From positions 1 through 11,743 of the forward strand of contig JAIOJM010000178.1 of the NCBI GenBank assembly GCA_019911785.1: a stretch of 11,743 nt of DNA. Reading direction: 5' to 3'. Of this stretch, positions 6,570 to 11,743 are shown in pieces. The position numbers and the translations under genes were made by a program. Under the pieces are notes generated by a model, which was not told the origin of the DNA, did not search any database, and worked only from the letters and a program-made list of their open reading frames with translations. The stretch's first letter is position 1; every line of letters begins with the position of its first letter. The stretch comes from Sulfuricella sp. Lineage in GTDB: Bacteria > Pseudomonadota > Gammaproteobacteria > Burkholderiales > Sulfuricellaceae.

Positions 6570-6986
6570 CTAACGCATACCCTTGGCCGCAAGGAATGCG
6601 CCGATTTCCTTGTCGGACTGCAGGATGTGCTGTTCCGCCCAGTCGGTGATGAAGGCCGAAACCAGCGCCGCCTTGGCCGGGCTGGGAGTGTGCAGGGCGT
6701 TCCTGAGGTTGTTCAACTGCTGGAGCAGGCCGCGGTGTTCCGCGATGTGCTCTTCCGGGTCGGGAAAGCCGTATTCCGTCATGAGCCTTTCCTCGAGGGC
6801 GAAATGCTCGCAGGCGAAAAGGACCAGGCCGTCCATCATCTCCTGCACGGCCTTGTGCCGGCTGCCTTGGCCGACCGCATCGGCGATCAGGTTGACCCGC
6901 TTGATGATCTCGCGGTGCTGGTCGTCAATGGCGGCGATGCCGACACAGTGGAGGCTTTCGTTCCAGATCAGATGGTGTTTCCTCAT
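6570..6986 (-). CDS. Bacteriohemerythrin (di-iron oxygen-binding protein)
   Basis: This is a 138-residue protein, the usual length for the family, counted from the ATG at 6986. A longer open frame to 7178 runs into mogA in another frame and is rejected. All seven di-iron ligands expected of bacterial hemerythrins are present: His24 (DDQH), His61 and Glu65 (HFALE), His80 and His84 (HIAEH), and His120 with Asp125 (HILQSD). The family Trp near the N-terminus is Trp8. Such proteins bind O2 reversibly in the cytoplasm and are proposed to store or deliver oxygen, or to sense it, in microaerobic bacteria. It starts 20 nt after the mogA stop, so it is probably the last gene of the darP–mogA transcript. 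The ribosome site is weak (GAGG is 13 nt away). Confidence 0.92.
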   Translation of the reverse strand: MRKHHLIWNESLHCVGIAAIDDQHREIIKRVNLIADAVGQGSRHKAVQEMMDGLVLFACEHFALEERLMTEYGFPDPEEHIAEHRGLLQQLNNLRNALHTPSPAKAALVSAFITDWAEQHILQSDKEIGAFLAAKGMR

Positions 6987-7006
6987 GGCAAGTTTGTCAG
7001 CCTCGA

Positions 7007-7564
7007 CTATTCTTTGGCCCGGATGGCGGACTTGGGGCGGAACGCCTTGATCGCTTCTTCCCGGGTTTCCAGGTAAGGCCCGCCGATCAGGTCGATGCAG
7101 TAAGGCACGGCGGCAAACACGCCGTCGAGGGTTTCCTTGATCGCCTTGGGCTGTCCGGGCAGGTTGATGATCAGGCATTGCTTGCGGATGACGCCGACCT
7201 GGCGGGAGAGGATGGCGGTGGGTACGTATTTCAGGCTGACGGTGCGCATTTGCTCGCCGAAGCCGGGCAGCACCTTGTCCGCCACGGCCAGCGTCGCCTC
7301 CGGCGTGACGTCGCGCGGCGCCGGGCCGGTGCCTCCGGTGGTGAGCACCAGGCAGCAGCCTTCTTCATCCGCCAGTTGGCGCAGCGTGGCTTCGATCTGC
7401 GCCTGCTCGTCCGGGATCATGCGGGTGACGGCACGCCATGGCGTGGTCAGCGCGTTGCCCAGCCAGTCGTTGAGCGCCGGGATGCCCTGGTCTGCGTAAA
7501 CGCCCTGTGAGGCGCGGTCGCTGATGGTGACCAGGCCGATTAAAACTTGCTGTTCGCTATTCAT
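7007..7564 (-). CDS. mogA: Molybdopterin adenylyltransferase
   Basis: This is a 185-residue protein, close to E. coli MogA (195). It activates molybdopterin with ATP to give adenylyl-molybdopterin before MoeA inserts molybdate. The diagnostic MoaB/Mog signature TGGTGPAPRDVTPE lies at 76-89. An acidic Asp26 in the early loop (SDRASQGVYAD), PGFGE (100-104) and LPGQPKAIKE (135-144) complete the pterin- and nucleotide-binding pattern. LPGxPKA near the end separates MogA-type from unrelated folds. Its ATG overlaps the last 8 nt of darP, and AGGA just upstream lies inside the darP 3' end, so translation is coupled. MoaB, a close paralogue group, is the main alternative, but the context of darP and pmbA favours MogA. 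Confidence 0.88.
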   Translation of the reverse strand: MNSEQQVLIGLVTISDRASQGVYADQGIPALNDWLGNALTTPWRAVTRMIPDEQAQIEATLRQLADEEGCCLVLTTGGTGPAPRDVTPEATLAVADKVLPGFGEQMRTVSLKYVPTAILSRQVGVIRKQCLIINLPGQPKAIKETLDGVFAAVPYCIDLIGGPYLETREEAIKAFRPKSAIRAKE

Positions 7565-8102
7565 CCTGCTGCTCCGGCTCGGTTTCTTTTTCTTCGAGGA
7601 TCATTTCACGCAGCAGCTTGAACAGGGCGCGACTGCTTTTTGGCGGCTTGCCGGCTGCGGCCTCTTTCTGCGCATTGCGGACCAGGGTGCGGATCTGCTG
7701 GATGTCGGCCCGCGCATATTCCACCACCAGGTCGCTCAAGGCGTGCTCTTCAGTGAGCAAGCGCTCACGCCAGCGCTCCAGCAGGTGAAATTTTGCGCCC
7801 TGAACGCGTGTGACGTTGTTCCACTCGTCCAGTTTGGCCCGGATTGGTTCCTCATCAACAAAACGCATTAATTTGCCGAGGTATTGCATCTGGCGGCGGC
7901 GGGCTTCGTGGCCGGTCAGGCGTTTGGCTTCAATTACCGCATCCAGCAGAGTCTCGGGCAGATTTATTTGTGCCAATTTATCCTTGTTAAGCCCCACCAG
8001 TTGTTCGCCGATATCCTGCAATGCGTGCATTTCTTGCTTGCGTTTGGTTTTGCTCGGGGGTTCCGGCAGGTCGTCAGGTGCGTCGAGTTCTAAATCAGCC
8101 AT
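7557..8102 (-). CDS. darP: Ribosome-associated protein DarP (YjgA, DUF615), 50S subunit assembly factor
   Basis: This is a 181-residue protein counted from the ATG at 8102, close to E. coli DarP/YjgA (183). A frame open to 8156 would add 18 residues of unlikely sequence and is rejected. The acidic N-terminus (MADLELDAPDD) is followed by a basic stretch, SKTKRKQEMHALQDIGEQLV, and a long helical body including LPETLLDAVIEAKRLTGHEARRRQMQYLGKLMR, all typical of the family (both named by key pieces only). DarP binds late 50S precursors near the peptidyl transferase centre and helps their maturation. It is divergent from pmbA, an arrangement I recall as conserved in proteobacteria, and overlaps mogA by 8 bp. 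The identity is firm. No good ribosome site precedes the chosen start. Confidence 0.9.
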   Translation of the reverse strand: MADLELDAPDDLPEPPSKTKRKQEMHALQDIGEQLVGLNKDKLAQINLPETLLDAVIEAKRLTGHEARRRQMQYLGKLMRFVDEEPIRAKLDEWNNVTRVQGAKFHLLERWRERLLTEEHALSDLVVEYARADIQQIRTLVRNAQKEAAAGKPPKSSRALFKLLREMILEEKETEPEQQDE

Positions 8103-8105
8103 GGT

Positions 8106-8134
8106 TTCGCAAATGGAATCAAAGTTGCTATGAT
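8106..8134 (+). promoter_or_regulatory. Weak candidate promoter for pmbA
   Basis: TTCGCA (8106-8111, 4 of 6 to consensus) and TATGAT (8129-8134, 5 of 6) are 17 bp apart. Transcription would start near 8141 and place the palindromic repeat 8162-8245 in a leader of about 130 nt. The only perfect -35 box in the gap, TTGACA at 8249-8254, has no usable -10 before the gene. Confidence 0.3.
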
Positions 8135-8161
8135 AACCCCAAAAACGGCATTTCATCGTAC

Positions 8162-8245
8162 GTAGGATGGGTGGAGGCGCTTGCGCCGATACCCATCGCT
8201 TTGCGGTGATGATTGATGGGTATCGCTACGCTCCACCCATCCTAC
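8162..8245. repeat. 84 bp palindromic repeat in the darP/pmbA divergent region
   Basis: The outer arms GTAGGATGGGTGGAG (8162-8176) and its exact reverse complement (8231-8245) are joined by inner arms CGATACCCATC (8187-8197) and its reverse complement (8215-8225), around a 17-nt loop (8198-8214). Between outer and inner arms the two sides differ (GCGCTTGCGC against a shorter spacer). GTAGGATGGGTGGAG-type units are familiar as dispersed intergenic repeats in many proteobacteria. It is non-coding; the extended open frame of pmbA across it is an artefact of the repeat. Confidence 0.85.
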
Positions 8246-8272
8246 CCATTGACAGAAACTTTCGAGGTGCAT

Positions 8273-9610
8273 GTGTCAGATTCCCGTTTTTCCCATTCCA
8301 TTGAAACCCTGAGCCAGATCACCCGCGATATTCTGAACCAGTCGAAACTGGCTGGCGCCACCGCCTGCGAGGCGGAAGTGTCGCAAGGCTTCGGCCAGAA
8401 CGTCTCGGTGCGCCACGGCGAGGTCGAAACCATCGAATACAACCGCGACAAGGGACTGGGGGTGACGGTTTACTTCGGCCATAAGCGCGGCCACGCCAGC
8501 ACTTCCGACCTGTCGCCCCAGGCGATCAAGGATACCGTCGCGGCGGCGGTGAGCATCGCCAGATACACTGCCAGCGACGAATTCGCTGGGCTTGCCGATG
8601 AAAACCTGCTGGCCAGGGAGATCCCCGACCTCAGCCTGTACCACCCTTGGGATTTGTCGGTGGAACGGGCGATCGAACTGGCGAAAACCTGCGAGGCTGC
8701 GGCGTTCGCGGTGGACAAGCGGATCGACAATTCCGAGGGCGCCTCGGTGTCCACCCAGGAATCGCTGTTCATGTACGGCAACAGCCTGGGCTTCCTCGGC
8801 GGCTATCCCTCTTCGCGCCACGACATCAGCTGCGCGGTGATCGCCGAAGATGGAGGGATGCAGCGCGATTACTGGTACAGCTCGCGGCGCGATGCGGCCG
8901 ACCTGGAAAGCGCAGCAGCCGTCGGCAGGAAGGCCGGCGAGCGCACCGTGCGCCGCCTCGCGGCGCGCAAGATCAAGACCACCGAGTGTCCGGTGCTGTT
9001 CGAGGCGCCGGTGGCGTCCGGCCTGATCGGGCATCTGGTCGGCGCGGTCAGCGGCAGCAGCCTGTACCGCAAATCCTCATTCCTGCTCGACAGCCTGGGC
9101 CAGCAAATTTTTGCCCCGTTCGTCCAGATCCGCGAGCTGCCGCATATTCCCAAGGGGCTGGCAAGCAGCCCCTTCGACAATGAAGGCGTCGCCACCCACG
9201 CGCGCGACCTGGTCAAGGACGGCGTGCTGCAGGGTTATTTTCTCGGCAGCTACTCGGCGCGCAAATTGGGCATGACCTCCACCGGCAATGCCGGCGGCAA
9301 CCACAACCTGATCATCGAGAGCAGCGGCCAGGATTTCGACGGTCTGCTGAAAATGATGGGCAGGGGCCTGGTGGTGACGGAGCTGCTCGGCCACGGCATC
9401 AACCCGGTGACCGGCGATTACTCGCGCGGTGCCGCCGGCTACTGGGTGGAAAACGGCGAGATCCAGTTTCCCGTCGAGGAGATCACCATCGCCGGCAATC
9501 TCAAGGACATGTTCCGGCAGATTGCGGCGGTCGGCAGCGATGTCCTGATCCAAGGCTCGAAGCAGTGCGGTTCGGTGCTGATTGAGCGGATGACGGTGGC
9601 GGGGGACTGA
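8273..9610 (+). CDS. pmbA: PmbA/TldE, partner subunit of the TldD/TldE metalloprotease
   Basis: This is a 445-residue protein, close to E. coli PmbA (450). It begins at GTG 8273, with GAGG at 8264-8267 five nt upstream. A TTG at 8213 would add 20 residues encoded by the palindromic repeat and is rejected; the ATG at 8271 is out of frame. Family features are VRHGEVETIEYNRDKGLGV in the N-terminal half (about 46-64), SSPFDNEG (298-305), GNAGGNHNLII (338-348) and TGDYSRGAAGYW (380-391) in the C-terminal TldD/PmbA domain. The HExxxH zinc motif of TldD is absent, as expected of TldE, which pairs with TldD in unfolded-peptide cleavage, including microcin B17 and CcdA processing in E. coli. tldD is not in the window. 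It is a single gene, divergent from darP. Confidence 0.93.
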   Translation: MSDSRFSHSIETLSQITRDILNQSKLAGATACEAEVSQGFGQNVSVRHGEVETIEYNRDKGLGVTVYFGHKRGHASTSDLSPQAIKDTVAAAVSIARYTASDEFAGLADENLLAREIPDLSLYHPWDLSVERAIELAKTCEAAAFAVDKRIDNSEGASVSTQESLFMYGNSLGFLGGYPSSRHDISCAVIAEDGGMQRDYWYSSRRDAADLESAAAVGRKAGERTVRRLAARKIKTTECPVLFEAPVASGLIGHLVGAVSGSSLYRKSSFLLDSLGQQIFAPFVQIRELPHIPKGLASSPFDNEGVATHARDLVKDGVLQGYFLGSYSARKLGMTSTGNAGGNHNLIIESSGQDFDGLLKMMGRGLVVTELLGHGINPVTGDYSRGAAGYWVENGEIQFPVEEITIAGNLKDMFRQIAAVGSDVLIQGSKQCGSVLIERMTVAGD

Positions 9611-9659
9611 ACAACCTCTGAGCCCGTGGTTGGGGTTTTACTCAGGATTGTCCTGATCG

Positions 9660-9668
9660 TGGTAAAAT
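9660..9668 (+). promoter_or_regulatory. Extended -10 promoter for glyA
   Basis: TG-G-TAAAAT (TG at 9660-9661, -10 box at 9663-9668) fits the extended -10 form, 5 of 6 in the hexamer. No good -35 is spaced correctly (TTGTCC at 9648 is only 9 bp away). The leader would be about 24 nt and includes GGAAAGAG (9685-9692) as ribosome site. No purine-repressor or glycine riboswitch structure is visible. Confidence 0.4.
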
Positions 9669-9698
9669 CACCGTTTTGCTTTTTGGAAAGAGCCCGTT

Positions 9699-10949
<1,251 letters not shown>

Positions 10950-10956
10950 GGGGCTA

Positions 10957-11029
10957 GGGGACAGGGATCAGGGGCTAGGGGGTAGAGAAACTACTCCACT
11001 TCTAGCCCCTAGCCCCTGATCCCTGCCCC
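10957..11029. repeat. GC-rich hairpin-forming inverted repeat between glyA and nrdR
   Basis: Arms 10957-10981 and 11006-11029 are complementary over 24 bp with one bulged A (10961), around a 24-nt loop that itself holds GTAG (10982) and CTAC (10991). AGGGGCTAGGGG occurs twice (10949-10960 and 10970-10981), the first copy starting in the glyA stop codon, and the right side carries CTAGCCCC copies. There is no T-run after the stem, so it is not a standard terminator. Its 3' end touches the nrdR Shine-Dalgarno (GGAG, 11030-11033). Similar GGGGCTAGGGG repeats are known as dispersed intergenic elements; the copy number here cannot be judged. Confidence 0.8.
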
Positions 11030-11039
11030 GGAGCAACCC

Positions 11040-11486
11040 ATGAAATGCCCTTTTTGTGGTGCCATCGACACCCAGGTGATTGATTCCCGCGTCAACGAGG
11101 AAGGGGACAGCATACGCCGCCGCCGTCGCTGCCCGTCCTGCGACAAGCGTTTCACCACCTACGAAACGGCCGAGCTGCGCATGCCGCAGGTGGTCAAGCA
11201 GAACGGTACCCGCGAGGAATTTGACCGCGCCAAGGTGCGCACCAGCTTCATGCGCGCGCTGCACAAGCGCCCGGTGCCGACCGAATTCGTGGACCAGGCG
11301 ATCGAGCGCATCGCGCAAAAGGTGTTGAGTCTGGGCGACCGCGAGGTGCCGTCGCGCCAGGTTGGTGAAATGGTGATGCACGAGCTGTACAAGCTCGACA
11401 AGGTGGCCTATATCCGCTTCGCTTCGGTCTATCGCAGCTTCCAGGATGTGGATGACTTCCGCGACGTGATTCGGGATCTGGATTAA
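11040..11486 (+). CDS. nrdR: Transcriptional repressor NrdR
   Basis: This is a 148-residue protein of standard length. The N-terminal zinc ribbon has Cys3 and Cys6 (CPFC) and Cys31 and Cys34 (CPSC), separated by the basic DNA-binding patch SIRRRRR (24-30). The ATP-cone domain spans about 49-139, starting [16 protein letters not shown], and senses ATP/dATP. NrdR represses ribonucleotide reductase genes through paired NrdR boxes; no nrd gene lies in the window. The ATG at 11040 follows GGAG by 6 nt, directly after a long hairpin repeat that could hide the ribosome site. The next gene, ribD, starts 11 nt after its stop, so the two are co-transcribed. The identity is firm. Confidence 0.98.
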   Translation: MKCPFCGAIDTQVIDSRVNEEGDSIRRRRRCPSCDKRFTTYETAELRMPQVVKQNGTREEFDRAKVRTSFMRALHKRPVPTEFVDQAIERIAQKVLSLGDREVPSRQVGEMVMHELYKLDKVAYIRFASVYRSFQDVDDFRDVIRDLD

Positions 11487-11497
11487 GTAAGCGCCCG

Positions 11498-11743
11498 ATG
11501 TTTTCCGCCGCTGATCACGAATACATGGCCCAGGCGCTGCGCCTGGCCGAGAAGGGGCTGTATACGACCACGCCGAATCCGCGCGTCGGCTGCGTGATCG
11601 TACGCGACGGCAAGGTGGCGGGTTCCGGCTGGCATGAGCGTGCCGGCGAACCCCATGCCGAGATCCATGCACTCACGCAGGCAGGCGAGCTGGCGCAGGG
11701 CGCAACGGTCTATGTCACGCTCGAGCCGTGCAGCCATCATGGC
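11498..11743 (+). CDS. ribD: Riboflavin biosynthesis deaminase/reductase RibD, N-terminal part (cut by window edge)
   Basis: There are 82 in-frame codons from the ATG at 11498 to the end of the window. They cover most of the N-terminal deaminase domain. TPNPRVGCVIV (25-35) is the entry motif. HAE (53-55) holds the zinc-ligand histidine and the catalytic glutamate. LEPCSHHG (75-82) begins the second zinc motif, with Cys78. RibD deaminates the diaminopyrimidine made by RibA and then reduces its ribose. The reductase domain lies beyond the window. It follows nrdR after 11 nt with only a weak ribosome site, so coupling to nrdR translation is likely. The frame was not listed as a complete ORF but is unbroken. 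Confidence 0.96.
   Translation, partial: MFSAADHEYMAQALRLAEKGLYTTTPNPRVGCVIVRDGKVAGSGWHERAGEPHAEIHALTQAGELAQGATVYVTLEPCSHHG

Noticed and set aside
6987..7178. 64-residue extension of the hemerythrin
   Set aside because: It is an out-of-frame reading of mogA; the family start is at 6986 and the protein then has its usual length.
8249..8254. Perfect TTGACA -35 box before pmbA
   Set aside because: The matching -10 position falls on the start codon with no TATAAT-like sequence.
9618..9645. Possible terminator after pmbA (CTGAG...CTCAG with a short T-run)
   Set aside because: The stem is only 5 bp plus a broken inner CCC/GGG pairing, and the T-run is inside the stem, not after it.

Overview
This is an 11.7 kb piece of a GC-rich chromosome. 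It is most likely from a betaproteobacterium, perhaps in the Nitrosomonadales/Gallionellales area, though that finer placement is a guess. The evidence is the block glyA–nrdR–ribD (serine hydroxymethyltransferase, ribonucleotide-reductase repressor, riboflavin deaminase/reductase) together with pmbA divergent from darP–mogA. Both are arrangements I associate with betaproteobacteria. Coding density is high. There is no tRNA, rRNA, CRISPR array, transposase or phage gene.

Layout. (1) 1–869, minus strand: a probable 18-codon leader ORF with a strong Shine-Dalgarno overlaps the start of a HugZ-like flavin-binding split-barrel protein, whose stop overlaps the TTG start of a DUF2069 membrane protein cut by the window edge. 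(2) 905–1036: a 132 bp inverted-repeat element with 10 bp-periodic ACAGAT units and a perfect DnaA-box sequence at each end. (3) 1074–3834: a YihY-family membrane protein converges on, and overlaps by 14 bp, a 519-residue protein with a PilZ (cyclic-di-GMP-binding) domain. (4) 3835–3990: a divergent promoter region. (5) 3991–6553: a tight three-gene operon with ATGA overlaps, encoding a periplasmic SoxW-like thioredoxin, a TolC-family outer membrane channel and an unusually short HlyD-type adaptor, with no inner-membrane pump. (6) 6570–8102, minus strand: darP, mogA and a bacteriohemerythrin. (7) 8162–8245: a palindromic repeat in the divergent darP/pmbA region. (8) 8273–9610: pmbA (tldE). (9) 9699–11743: glyA, a long GC-rich hairpin repeat, nrdR and the start of ribD.

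Most genes are housekeeping: one-carbon metabolism, dNTP control, riboflavin and molybdenum cofactor synthesis, 50S assembly and peptide maturation. The parts that are less routine are the pump-less thioredoxin–TolC–adaptor operon, the PilZ protein with a large helical N-terminal region, the leader ORF before hugZ, and three unrelated palindromic repeats, each in an intergenic gap beside gene starts. I see no clear sign of a wholly new system. The export operon and the PilZ protein are the best candidates for unstudied biology.
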